Source of the DNA: Hermatobates lingyangjiaoensis
Taxonomy: Eukaryota > Arthropoda > Insecta > Hemiptera > Hermatobatidae
Assembly: GCA_026182355.1 (NCBI GenBank)
Contig: JAPFBL010000255.1
Location: 4,651,501-4,715,500 of the forward strand
Direction of reading: 5' to 3'
DNA length: 64,000 nt
Made by a program: the position numbers and the translations under genes. Positions within the stretch are counted from its first letter, which is position 1. Every line of letters starts with the position of its first letter. A model generated the notes under the pieces. It saw only the letters and a list, made by a program, of their open reading frames with translations, was not told the DNA's origin and ran no database searches. Positions 34,690 through 46,639 of this stretch are shown here, one piece after another.

Positions 34690-37225
34690 TAAAGTCCGGT
34701 TTGTTGATAGTTCGCTTTATCTAGCATATGTAATAAGTGTCTAAAATCTATTCGTTTTAAAATATATATATATTTTGTCCTTTGTGGTCAACATACCAAA
34801 ATAATATGTTGATAAAGTGTAATATTTATTAAAAATAAAAATTAAAACGCACATTTTCTAGCAAAAAAAACATCTACTAAAGGAAATTTCTTTAAACCAA
34901 TAAATTAGATGTTAGAACCTCTCTTTGAAAATTACATGCTTCAGAAATCATTAAAAAGAAATTTTACATTAATATAATCTTTTTTTAACCATTATATATT
35001 CTTTAAAGTATTGAAGAAACTCATTTATTCATGTTTTTTTATATTCACATTTTATAAACCAGTAAATCTATAACACCTGTTTTGCCCTCTCCGTAAATGT
35101 TTGTTGCTTAAAAAAAAATATTGAAAACTAAGAAGCAATAGAATCTAAATACAAATTATAATTAAAATTGATTCTTTAAACAGTTTTGAATCTTAGTGTT
35201 CATTAGAAAAAATGAGATACTTGTAACTAAGTCAATGTTAAGAATTGTTTTAAAAAATATACAGAGCAACTCACTAACAAAAATATTTTCATGAGTCCTT
35301 AATGGACGTGATATTGGAGCAACTAAATCATTCTTAGTACAATCAGAGAGACCTGTAATATCAAGTAAGTTGAAAATTATGCATAACGCAGTAAGTATTA
35401 TATTCATAGGAGGAATACTGTAAGTTATCATAAATTGCATATCATGCACTATATTTGAGGACTCACATAGTTAGATAGATGCTAGTATAACATTTTTTTA
35501 AGAATATTAATTTAAATAAAATTTTTCTTTTGAACATCTATAGTGTAAAAACAACAGAGTTTTCTCTGAGAAACGATGATGGCTAGTTCGCATCGATATA
35601 GAAGAAAAGTATACACGAAATTGATTCCATTAGTGGTTTAGATTTGAAGATCTGAATACAAACTATTCCGTTGTTTCCATTTGTGGGACATATTGTTTTT
35701 AATCAAAGTGTGCAATGTCTTTACAACAAATATAATATTAAAAATTAATTTACAAAATTAAGGTATCAGCATGAAAAACTTAGCAACAGACGGGTATTTT
35801 GCAGAACAGTATAATCTAAAACACCTTTCATCTCTTTTATTTGGAGTGAATTTCCAATTTTCCGGTATGTTATCATAAGAAAATAATATGGAACGTAAAA
35901 TTTTGCATTTTTCAGTTTTCAAATCCTGCTTGTGTTGAATTAGCCTTTGTAAAACGTTTACAGACATATTTATTTAATATTCAACCGTCTGGATTGTTAT
36001 TATAATATCATCAGAATAAAATATGTTAATTTGAAATTATAGCCATTTCTATATTATACATTTTTTATAAATTCATTTTAACAGAAACCAACCCCATGAG
36101 ACATGGATATCGCCTAATAATTACCTACCATTATCAGAACCATCACATTCCATATCTCTATGTTCGTCAAATTTGTTTCCCTTAGTACTGCTGGAGTAGT
36201 TTTTTCAGGTTCATAGATGAAGATAAGTAAACTTACTTTTATCCAAACATGAAATATAATAATTTATATTTTGTATAATCGACATGAATGCCTTTACAGA
36301 AAAGGAACCTTTATAATCTTTATCATAATACCTAAACTTCTGATTTACTTCAAAGTTAAAGCTAAGTTATTGTTCCTTCGCCTAAAATCATTTCAACTTC
36401 TTTGAAATTTTTTTAGACCTCTGAAAAGGGTAGAGAGTGTTCTTCAGCTAAAAAAATTGATGGATTATTAAATAAAAGCACAACTGTAGATAACGCAGAT
36501 TAAAAATTATCGTAATTGGCAAATTGATAATGGAAACATTAGAATCAGTCTCGGAAAGTATAATTTTGTTTCAATTATTTTCAAAATGGCCATGTTGAAT
36601 AAACAGAAACCATCTAGGTAACTAGAGTTGGGAAACATTTCGCATGATTACTACCACATTCTATAGTAATCTATGGTTAATGGGTCTGAATCATCAATGA
36701 GCCACACTTCTGTAACCTAAATTGCTTGAATAGTGTTCATATGTTGATTACGAAAAACAAAATATTTATAATTCACTCTTTGTAAGTTCAGAAGTCAGAG
36801 TTAATTTGGAGTATAATTTATTTAGTGAGCCAAAAGAAATCTGTTGACATATTTTCTATGCCATTATCTTTTGACAATATAGAAGTACATTGCTTTTTAG
36901 TTACCTTATGCGTTGGATAGATACACGGTCATGCAAATAAAACTAAAAGAAAAAGTCAAACCATATTGGAACTTGTTTCAAAAAATATTAAAACTGGCAT
37001 TTTATTTCAAAGATTTTGATGGAAATAATTAAAAATTTAGCAAGCTTGCGCAAATTAAGTTAATTAAGACATTGTTTATAATAAAACTCACCGCCCTTTT
37101 GTTATAACTGCTAATAATTTCCCAATTCTGTTATTGATTTTCATAAAAACATTTTTTATTAACACAGATCGTTTTATTAAAAAATATAAAAAACATGTAC
37201 TGATATTTTCCCCATCCACTATCAT
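34690..37225. other. AT-rich gene-free stretch
   Basis: No gene, RNA or repeat is recognised. There is a short TATATA run near 34,765 and an A-run near 35,113. Minus-strand frames at 35.2-35.45 and 35.76-35.97 kb are short and unrecognised. Confidence 0.5.
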
Positions 37226-37229
37226 TCTA

Positions 37230-37272
37230 TTTCTCTCTCTCTCTCTGTCTCTCTCTCTCTGTCTTCTCTCTC

Positions 37273-37345
<73 letters not shown>
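37230..37345. repeat. (TC)n then (TA)n compound microsatellite
   Basis: CT dinucleotides with occasional GTCT breaks (about 37,230-37,305) change to a TA run (37,308-37,345). The TA run abuts the outer end of an inverted family B tail. Confidence 0.95.
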
Positions 37346-37346
<1 letters not shown>

Positions 37347-37490
37347 CTTTAAATTACACAAAGCACGACACAGAAAGAAGAATAAAAAGAACACTTACAG
37401 AATTTAATATTTCGAACTGTTGGTCGTCATCACGAGTAGACTAGAAGAGACTACGAAGTGAGAGAGATCTCCCCACGTCGAAGAGCGGAG
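37346..37490 (-). mobile_element. Solo PLE tail, family B, inverted
   Basis: On the minus strand, the segment from the (TA)n inwards matches 23,056-23,178. It has TTCTTTTTATTC-type sequence, AAGTGTTCT, then ATATTAAATTC, and a core GATGACGACCAACAGTTCGAAA, so that a hairpin precedes CGAAA. It is followed by a GC-richer part (CTCCCCACGTCGAAGAGCGG on the plus strand) and then more TA near 37,498. It is a diverged copy. Confidence 0.6.
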
Positions 37491-37534
37491 CGGGAATATA
37501 TGTAAATATATATTTATATATATATATATATTCA

Positions 37535-37715
37535 AGCATATGGGCAGGACGTGTTCTTTTCTTTTATAAACTTTACCGTGTTGCAAAGGAAAGTAAAAAA
37601 GTAACTCTCCCATGATCATCTTCAGTAAAAGAACTTCAGAAAAAGAAAATGAACGCAAAAGAACTTTCCTTGATAAATCAAGCTTTCAACATCACTGGTC
37701 ATCTTAGGGTAAACA
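37535..37715 (-). mobile_element. Solo PLE tail, family E
   Basis: This matches 27,880-28,095 block by block: ACGTGTTCTTTTCTTTTATA, CCGTGTTGCAAAGGAAAG, AAAAAGTAACTCTCC, then TAAATCAAGCTTTCAACATC with ACTGGTCATC. On the minus strand the core is GATGACCAGTGATGTTGAAAG, a GAC...GTT hairpin before GAAAG. A TA tract lies on its outer side (37,498-37,531), as for the 27.87-kb copy. It is fused to the inverted family A end that follows. Confidence 0.7.
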
Positions 37716-37719
37716 AACA

Positions 37720-38085
37720 TTAATATTATAATAACAAATAACAAAAGAAATAAACAGATAAAAAGAGTTTATGTTCAGAAATAATGATAACAAATTATGG
37801 AACAAATAGCCTAACGATAACAGTAATGATAGAAAGTCAACATACACTATGCAAGCGCTCCTAGCACATAGAAGGTGAAGTAACAATTCCATGTTTATTG
37901 AATTTGAATCTAGGATCGATATTCCTTGCACTGGGGATAACGAAGAGGAACCGTAACAAGCGTTCTTGCTTAGAGTCAAAACCCAAATGAACACAAGGTG
38001 CAGAAACATCATGGTGTAGGGCCGAGAGGAGTGGGAGGAAAGAAGGGTATTTTAAATGGTGTGAAGTACAGGAAAGGGCACTGTA
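37720..38085 (-). mobile_element. Inverted family A PLE end, upstream partner of the 38.1-kb PLE
   Basis: On the minus strand 37,930-38,080 reads CCTTTCCTGTACTTC, AATACCCTTCTTTCC, CCATGATGTTTCTGCA and CGCTTGTTACGGTT. These are the blocks found in the same order on the plus strand at 39,525-39,640, behind the GIY-YIG remnant. The similarity stops at the hairpin; beyond it (37,720-37,925) the sequence differs from the usual tail. The PLE pol remnant therefore lies between inverted copies of its own terminal sequence, an arrangement known for Penelope elements. The 102-codon minus-strand frame here starts within this repeat and is probably not a separate gene. Confidence 0.7.
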
Positions 38086-38089
38086 TGTA

Positions 38090-39410
38090 TGAGTTGATCA
38101 AGGCTCATAAGAATAATGACCTAATACATTTAATTGTGAGTTCGGTTGGTTCCGCCTCATATGACTTGTCCAAATAGTTATTTAGTGTTTTGAACCCATT
38201 AATTTGAGTACATAAATAAGTGTCAACATGAATAAAAATTATAGTTTGATTAGTTTTGATGTTAAGTCTCTATTTATCAATGTACCTGTAACTGATATTT
38301 TGAACTTACTGTAGTAGGAATTAGTTAATTATTCTCTCCCTCTACCTTCTACCACTACAATAAAGTTAATTATGTTATGTATGGTAGATTGTCATTTTCA
38401 GTTTTAAAATAATTTTTATAATCAAAAATTTTGTTTTGAAATGGGTAACTGCTTATCCTCCCTCATGGGTAATTTATATATTGAATTCTTTGAAACTAAA
38501 ATGTTAAACTAAATATTGCCTAGTCATCTTAAATGATTTAGATCTGTTGATGATGTACTATCCATCTGTCCTAAATCTATAAATAAAGATATTTTCTAAT
38601 AAAATTAAATTCAATAGTGTCATTAATTCAGTTTGCAATGGGAGAAGAAGTTGTAATTCGCCCTTTTTAGATGTCCTGATATATGTTACTCAAAGAGTTG
38701 CGTTTTTGAGTATATAAAGAACCTACTAATGTAAATACATGGGTCCATTTTTATTATTCCCATCCAAGAAGTATTAAAATTTCTGTTTTTAGAAATATAA
38801 TTTTTAGAGCGTTAAGAGTGTGCTCTCCTGAATTCCATAATGATGATATTAATAACATTAAGTCAATTGCCGTATCATTAAAATACCCCTCCTCTTATAT
38901 CGACTTACCTTTGAAGGGTGCTAAAAAAAACCTTTTCTAATATTTCAACAGAGCCCCGTTCATTGTTAAATTCTATAGATTTACCGTATCATAAGCCATT
39001 GGACTCTCTCCCTATGCTTGCGCGTAAACTTAATTTTAATATAGTGTTTTCTAATCTTAATAACGTAGGTAATTTGTTAATAAAAAACTCTCCCAGGGAA
39101 CTTGAGTCTGGTGGCATTTATAAAATCCCATGCGAAATTCGCCATAACATTAATATTGACCAAACTGGTAAATCCTTGAAGACGTGTGTAAAACAACACC
39201 AATACAACGTAGTAGACTGAAAAAAGGTAGCACCTTATTCTTGAATATAAATAATGAAAGTCATCATATTGATTGAACCGGAGCTAAATTTATTAAGTAT
39301 GAAAAATTGGGTGTTGTTAACAAAATATTATAGAGTCCTCACTGATTACATTTAATTCATCAAATATTATAAATATTTGTAACAGACTATTCAAACTTGA
39401 CTCAGTTCAA
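38090..39410 (+). pseudogene. Penelope-like retroelement pol: RT plus GIY-YIG endonuclease, frameshifted
   Basis: This is the clearest protein remnant in the window. RT pieces appear in order. At 38,093-38,140 KAHKNND leads into VSSVGSASYDLSK. From 38,235 the frame reads YSLISFDVKSLFINVPVTD. From 38,441 it reads MGNCLSSLMGNLYIEFFE, and at 38,540 FRSVDDVLSI, where Ser replaces the usual Tyr before VDD. From 38,655 it reads SPFLDVLIYV and from 38,719 EPTNVNTWVHFYYSHPRS then VFRNIIFRALRVCSPEF. An open frame at 38,918-39,220 carries the linker and a GIY-YIG nuclease: GGIYKIPC, then QTGKSLKTCVKQHQYN, with the YIG position changed to NID. A last piece at 39,224-39,275 reads RLKKGSTLFLNINNESHHID. 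At least four frameshifts and several stops show it is dead. The 5' part of the gene is missing: the readable frame starts at an inverted terminal copy. A family A tail follows. Confidence 0.92.
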
Positions 39411-39745
39411 ACAAAGGTAATAGCTTCACCTAAGAGGGTTGACAGCTAGCGGATAGTTTTTTACTTTTTCTTGCTGTACTCCATTCTTTACCCAAACATC
39501 CCTCCCTGGACTATTGTCCTTTCCTGCACTGTACCTCTTAAAGTACCTCTCTACCCTCCCACTCCATCGACCCCGTACCATGATGTTTCTGCATCTTATG
39601 TATCATTTGAGTTTTTGACTCTCACAAAGACCGCTTGTTACGGTTGAAAGATCTTAGTATTTTTTTCCTATTTCTTATTGTGGTTTTAACATTGATTGTT
39701 GTTTCAAGTATTTATTGTGAAAACTTTTTATAGGTGTATTAAAAT
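39411..39745 (+). mobile_element. PLE 3' untranslated region and tail, family A
   Basis: Directly behind the pol remnant lie a pyrimidine-rich part (CCTTTCCTGCACTGTACC), TACCATGATGTTTCTGCATC, GAGTTTTTGACTCTCACAAA, GACCGCTTGTTACGGTTGAA, AGATCTTAGTA, CTATTTCTTATTGTGGTTTT and TTGATTGTTGTTTCAAG. This ties the family A tails elsewhere in the window to a GIY-YIG PLE. In this copy CTGACGA has become CTCACAA, while the GACCG/CGGTT hairpin and GAAAG are kept. Confidence 0.85.
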
Positions 39746-39749
39746 TGTG

Positions 39750-42700
39750 AAGTCTTTTTCTCCTAAAACATAATTTCTAAGTGTCCAGAATAGTAACAAA
39801 TCGAATGAAAAATATTAAAAAAACGGTTGTCACACATCAAAACACGTTCACTATGACAAAGCCCTGTCTACCATTTGAACAGGAGCTCCAGTTTTGAACA
39901 TGAACACTGATTAGTTTGGATAACCTCCTCATACTACCAGGAAACGCTCAACTTGAGTTTTTGAGTCCTCTTAACATACTTTTACAGGATTGAGTTAAGA
40001 GTCAGTGTTGTCTAAAGCAAAAACCAATTTCCATCGTCTCGTACACACCTCTCCGACCTTACTATATTTCAATTGTTACTTTTATCATGAGATATACATT
40101 AGAGTTTCAAAGTAAAAAAAATATTTATTTTGATAACAGAATTTAATTAGACTTCTTTTAATGCAAGGAGTTTATTAATAAATCATTACACCTTCTTGAA
40201 GACTACATTTGGGTTTCAAATAGTGTAATATTTTCAAGCTGAATGACGTGCACTATATTATATTTAAAAATGACTGCTAGTATACACGTAATTATCATTT
40301 CTATAATATTGCCCTTCAAGAGTAGGAAAGTGCTGTTGATGACCAGTAATAAAACAAAATTTTCTTAATGAAATATTTAAATAGATACTTTTCGATATAT
40401 TTTTTGCAATTATGTCGCGAAATCTATGTGTTTTCATAAAATCACAAAGTCTGAAGTATTGTTCATATTGCCTAGGGCCTAGATGAACACCGCTGTGTGA
40501 CTAAGACATGGTTGTATTATTGGAAATGAATAGCTTTTAGGGCGATAGTAGCTGTGTATCACATGGCAGTGTTAATGCCTTATTGTGAAACAGAGATCAA
40601 GGTGCTCTACTCACCACCTGTATGGACAGTCCCATATATACATGAACAAGATGTAAAATACTAGTATTAAAAATTATGGTATTATTATGGTATTTTCCCC
40701 CAAAGTTTCATTTGTTTTCACTCTTTTCTTAATTGTGAGGTGTTTTTTAGCTTTGGAGGCGTAAGCACATGTTTAGCTACCTGATCTGATCTTGGATCAG
40801 ATTACTTTTACCAAAACGTAAGAATAAATTTGGTATAAATAAATATCATTCATTTAAATTTTTTTACGCAGAAGGTAATATAAATAAATACTAACTTTAT
40901 AAAAACCAAGGTAATATAAATATATATACAACTTTAAATACCAAAAATTTGATTGATATATTTTTCTTGAACTTATAAGCTCAAGTTTTACAAATACTAC
41001 TAGAATATCTCATTATAATAATTACATTGAATAGGAGATATTTAGGAGTCATTGCAAAGTATGCGCCACTGGTGCAACTTAGTCTTTTCGTTAACGTGTA
41101 CCTATTAAAACTTTGCTTACATACAACTTTCTCCGTAACTCAAATGAATAAATCACTTGTACTCCATTGAAACTTAGTTCCATCATGTTCAGTGAATGTT
41201 CATTAAACTACTTCAAGGATTAAAGTAATTAACAATAGGTTTACTTCCATAGAACATCGATTGTTGTTTTAAAGCAACTAGCGTTGAACTAAGCTAAGAC
41301 AAACTTAAATTACATCTTATATTTAGATTTTAAAAAAATTCTAAACTTAAGACATGAAACTACTAAATTGATTAAATAGAAAATACTAAATCAGGAGTAA
41401 CTACTAAAAATTATCCCTAATTTTGTTATATTTTACAAAAAATTAGTTTTTGTTTGGACATTTTCTTAAAATATATTTTAATTTAATTTACGATTTGTAC
41501 ATAAATACTCACATTTTTTTATAATTTAATAAAATACATGTTCACTTTAAATATATAAAAATAATGATGTAAAGAAAACAAAGCATTGATTTGTTTCAAT
41601 TACGCTTTTATTAGGTTTGTTTCACGTATGTATGATTATTTATGTGGATAAAATGTTGATATATAATTAATATTTTTTCTGTTATTCAAAAATAAAGTTA
41701 CTCAAGTTTTGCATGAAAGTTCATTTTTAATGTTAACATTCGAGTATTTGATAGAATGTGGTTTATTAGAAGCTCGAATTAGATTAATGTACTAAACATA
41801 TAATAATATTAGTTCATAGTTCACCCTTACGGTTATAACTATAATTCCGACAGTGCCATACATGTTTGACCGTAATAAAGGAAGGGGCCAAAATATGTCT
41901 AATGATAAAACTAATATAATTCGTTGTATATTATCTTTGCAAATCAAAGGAAATAATTTTCCAACACAAGATTTTTTAAAATGAAATGGAGATACATTGA
42001 TATTTTTAATCAATATAAAATAAATGCTTTTTATATATGCATCATTATTTTTTTCTTTGTTTACCATAGTTTAGTTTTAATAGTACCCCTTTCTTGGTAT
42101 TTCTTTTCTCCCTTCTATCTTGACATCAGTAATACTTCATTTAATGATTTTCTAGTTCTCAGTCCAAGTATGATGACTGTCTTCTAATGTACAGTATGTT
42201 GGGATTAAATAACTTGTTTCACTTCTTTCAACTTCTTTTTTTTTTGTATAATTTAACTTTACATATAAGTATGGAATTAAAGAAAAAAAAATCGTATATT
42301 GGGTTCCCAGAACTGTGTAAGATATTATATTTCCTTACATAGTTTTCTATTATTAGGGCATCAGGTATAACAATACCCCACGAGATTTATTATTAATATC
42401 TATATTTAAATAACGTCATAATATTAAATTATCTAATAAAAATAATACCTTATTTCCCACAATTCATTCAACTTTAACAATCATTCAAGGAATGGAATAT
42501 TGATACAAGTAACCAAGCTTTCCATTAAATTTTAATCACGCCTTTAAATAAAGTTTAATTGAAGCTTTGATTAAAAAATAGCAACTTAAAGAGAAAATAA
42601 GAGATTTCAGAAGAATTGGGTTACTTTTTGCGAAAAATATTATATACAAGTATACCCATTTCTTTTATGCATATTATAATTTATAACACACACACTCACA

Positions 42701-44755
42701 CATACACAGAAATGTCGAATTTAACAAAAAAATAAAACTGGTGATAATTTTATTCCTGTATTCTCTGATTTGATCAACCAAAATGAAAGTTGTATGACAA
42801 CTACAGTATTCTTAACGAGACATGGTGTTATCCTCATTGAGCCAAATTCATAAAATCAGCCTCTGCCGTCTTAAAATCAATCAATTTTGAAAAGTAAATT
42901 AATGAAATATTATTATTTAATCAAATTATCAAAAGTGTACTTTAAAAAAATGACAGCATTACAGGTAAGTCTAGGATTACAGTATATGTGTGCGTTTGTT
43001 TGTTCACATATACATGGCCAAAATTTACATCCAAATTTTAATAATTCTGAATTGAATCATACAAATAATAAACCTAGATCACCACTAATAGGAGGTATAA
43101 ATTTTATTCAATTTATTTTAAGATATCATAGGAGATATTTTATTAATAAAATATAGATATGTGAAAACATACATTTGTGGAAGTAGTTTTTTTTTGTTTC
43201 ATTTCAATGGTAACTGACAGCAGTGACCTATTCTTTAACTGCAACTTCGGAATCAATAATTATTTTAAATTAGTCATGAAAAATAATTATGTATAGTTGT
43301 AACTATAAAGTTAATGTAACCCTTGGCATTTTCTCGGAATGACTGAAATAGTCATTCAACAATCAAGTATTTTGATTTTGATGAATGAACGAGTAAATTA
43401 ATAACTTATATAACCATTTAGAATTTACAAGTTTATTTAGAAATTATTGCTTCATATATTGCTGTTTATTAGTACACGTTTTGAACTACAATAATTTGGA
43501 GAATTATTTTCCAGATTTCTATTTAATTTATTCTGGTGGGTCAATTTAAGGTCTTCATTTGTATTAAGCCCAGCGGTTAGTAAATGTGGACGGCTGATTC
43601 TGAAATATTTGTAGAGTGTATAATATTTGATGGTGAGGGAGCAATGTGGTTTGGGGTGTTGGTGGCGATTTACGATAGAGACGGGGTTTGTTTATTGAAA
43701 GCACTAGCAATGAAGGCGAGATGCCAACTAATCTGGCCCCTAAACGCTCTCTCGAACGGCAAAAAATCTACCCCTTGCCTTTAGCACAATGGACAACTCC
43801 TATAAATTTTCAACAATTCGCTTCTTTAGGAACTTATTTGTGAGTTGCTGCAGAAAACGAGCTGCTACAGATGTACAACACAAATGGAGCGGTGCCAGTG
43901 CTGTACTCGATGCTTACCTTTATCCAGTGCTCAGCCACTTAGTAACCTTCCTCCATTTATTATAGCAATTACTATTAAAACTAAGTTGCTAACAATTCCA
44001 CATCTTTTGAATTCAACAATGATGATGACATGTTCATATCCATCTGTACGCACTCTGGAGTAAAAGTTACCATGTGCAACCATCTTGTTGCATAGTAGAG
44101 TACAAGGCCTCACAGTCAATATGAAAATAGAAAAAAACATCTAAACCAAAGTGATATTGATGCTAATATCATTTAACCTTAGTCAGTTTTTACTAAGTAA
44201 CTTTGAGTGTGACTTTGACAGAGAACATGTTTTGGTTGAACGATTTCAGTCCAATTTGTGGATTTTGTAATATAATGTAGCATATATTAAAAATATACTG
44301 TAAATTTTAATTATAATACAATAAAAATAAGAAAATATTTCTCATAATCTATTACAAGTTCTTCACAATAATTAGTTAATAAAAACAATAGATAGTGATT
44401 TTTTAATATTAGTTTGTAAAAAAGAACAAGAATCTTTATACATAATTTTTATAAACCTGGAGCATTTATGTTCTCTGGATATGCTGTGTGCCAAATACAA
44501 GAGGTGGATACACCAGATTAACAAGTTGGTGACCTGAATCTTAAGAGCAGTCCGATGGGCAAACAATATCTGTGCCCTCTACGAGGAATGGTTTGGTGAT
44601 TACGTTCTACAGACGGTGACAGAAATCTAAACTTAAACATAGCAATAGACTATACATATGTCAATAAACGATACTTTTAGCTCAAATTTTATATAAATAT
44701 TTAAAAGCTGGTTTCTATATAAATGATAATACGGCAAACCATCAAGTTAAGATGT
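39750..44755. other. Mostly gene-free; one GC-richer island and one possible tail
   Basis: The stretch is AT-rich and unique overall. At 43,590-44,080 composition rises in GC and both strands hold frames of 66-72 codons, which I cannot assign. At 44,200-44,280 a string GGTTGAACGATTTCAGTCCA resembles the family A tail but is too diverged to be sure. A CTGATCTGATCTTGGATCAG palindrome at 40,781-40,800 recalls the termini of the 46.1-50.8 kb element. No gene is called. Confidence 0.4.
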
Positions 44756-44759
44756 TCAT

Positions 44760-46108
44760 TACACAGATCAGTGTTAGGGTATTGGATTTTTGAACATATT
44801 GATACGTGACTAAAATGGTAAGTTTGTTTAATTTGAATTTTTTTTTCATTTTCGTAATATTCCTGTGCGAATAGTCAGTTGGTGAACAGTAATATGCCAG
44901 GTTTCCTGAATTTGCATTTTTTTTTATTTTCAAATTATCCTTTTATCTTAGTCAAAACAAAAAGATAAATACGATAAGTTTGATAAACTTTTTCATTTTC
45001 ATATTATTCGTGTAAAAATAGTCAAAATGTGAAGTTATGAAATACATTTTCAAAATTGTATATTTTTTTTATTTTCATAGAAGTTGCTTGAGAATAGTCA
45101 AATGTCATTACTAATATCTTAAGTTTGTTTAATTAGACAAATTTTTCCAAGTTCATAGTATTCGTGTGAGAGAGGTCAAAGCGTGAACAGTAATATGCTT
45201 GCTGTGATGAATATGGTATTTTTTTTTTTCATTTTCATAGCTGTCATGTTAGAATAGTCAAAACTACGAGACAAATACACTATGTTTGATAAATATAATA
45301 AACATTTTTCATTGGCATATTACTCGTGTGAAATTAGTAATATAAAGATAATGCAGTAAATTTTCAGAATTTTATATTTCCTTTATATTCGGAGTAGTCC
45401 GTTCAGAATAGTAAGCTTGCTTACATTACAGTAAGCTTGCTTCATTTGATAAATTGTTAACTATTCTTAGTATTTAACTGAGAGTAGTCAAAACGCGAAC
45501 ACGATATTGTAGGTTTTGAGGAATTTGATGAAATTTTCCATTTTCATGGTATTCATGTGAGAATAGTTGTAAGACAGAGATTAATACGGAAAATTTCAAA
45601 ATGTTGTAGTTTTTGTTTATTTTCATAGAATTTGTCTTTGGATATTAAAAATGTTAGGAGTCCTACCTTAAGTGTGCTTAAATTGATAAATGATTCAATT
45701 TTTATATTATTCGCGTGAGAGTTGTCAAAGCATTGACAGTAATATTGTATGTGCATTGAATTTGTTAATTTTTTTTCATTCTTATAGTAGTTGTGCTGGA
45801 ATAGTCAATAAGACAAAACGAAAACGATAAGTTTGCTTAATTTGATAAATTTTTCTATTTTCATGATTTTCATCTGAGAGTAGTCAAAACATGAACAAGA
45901 ACATAGCAGATATGGAGAATTTCATAAATGTTTCCATTTACTTTCTATAGGTGTTAGAATAGTGGAAAGGTGTTAAAATAGTCAAAGCGTGAACAGTAAT
46001 ATGCTAGGATTGCTGAATTTGTTAAATTTTTTTTTATTCGTGTTAGAATAGTGGAAAGGTGAAGAGGAATACTGAAAATTTCCAATAACTGATTTTTTTT
46101 TTATTTTC
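44760..46108. repeat. Degenerate tandem repeat (satellite-like), unit about 77 bp, about 17 copies
   Basis: A loose unit recurs with this order: T-run and TTTTCATTTTCATAG, then TATTCGTGTGAGAATAGTCA, then AAACGTGAACAGTAATATGC, then TAGGTTTGCTGAATTTG. The AATAGTCA-like anchor falls near 44,871, 44,949, 45,019, 45,096, 45,174, 45,255, 45,408, 45,488, 45,564, 45,724, 45,803, 45,880 and 45,978, spacings of mostly 70-84 bases. Neighbouring units differ more than alternate ones, which suggests a higher-order pattern. The array ends where the 4.65-kb inverted-repeat element begins and reappears at 52.54 kb. The open frames in it are not genes. Confidence 0.85.
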
Positions 46109-46639
46109 TTCTGATCTAAGATCTGATCAAAAGTTTGACGAAAATTTTATATACATTATTATTTATATATATTATTATGGTGAGGTGGATGTTTTCACTC
46201 TTAAGTGCTTCTGTTGTTGATAGTAACCTTTTTTGTTCTTTATCAAGAAGCCCATTAAACTTCCTATGTCCTTCCTAAGATTTTTAATTAATCAATTCAT
46301 TAATATAATTTAATTATTAATTATTGATGAATCTCTATCGATAAATTAAGATTTATTCCTGAGAACAAGTAAACTATATTTATCGGATATTGTTTAAATC
46401 TGAATAAGTTGATATTTATTGGATTTTACGAGAAAGCTATACCTCGTAAAATTTTAGTCTTAAATTTTACCTAACTGAAGTTTTCGAGCAGGGATCTACG
46501 TACTTGACAACCGAAGCTCGACAGCTCAACATTATCCCTGAGGGACAACTTGCTCAGATTTTTCCAGCTCCCATGTGAAAAAATCGAGGATGAAAATATT
46601 TTCGTGCATAGTTTTCTAATAAGTTATGAATGACATAGG

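Noticed and set aside
37704..38012. 102-codon minus-strand frame as a gene
   Set aside because: It starts within the inverted family A repeat (the CCATGATGTTTCTGCA block) and continues into AT-rich sequence as a Leu/Ser-rich run with no motif.
43584..44140. Short frames on both strands in a GC-richer island as exons
   Set aside because: They overlap on opposite strands, no RT or other domain can be read, and no convincing splice edges were found.
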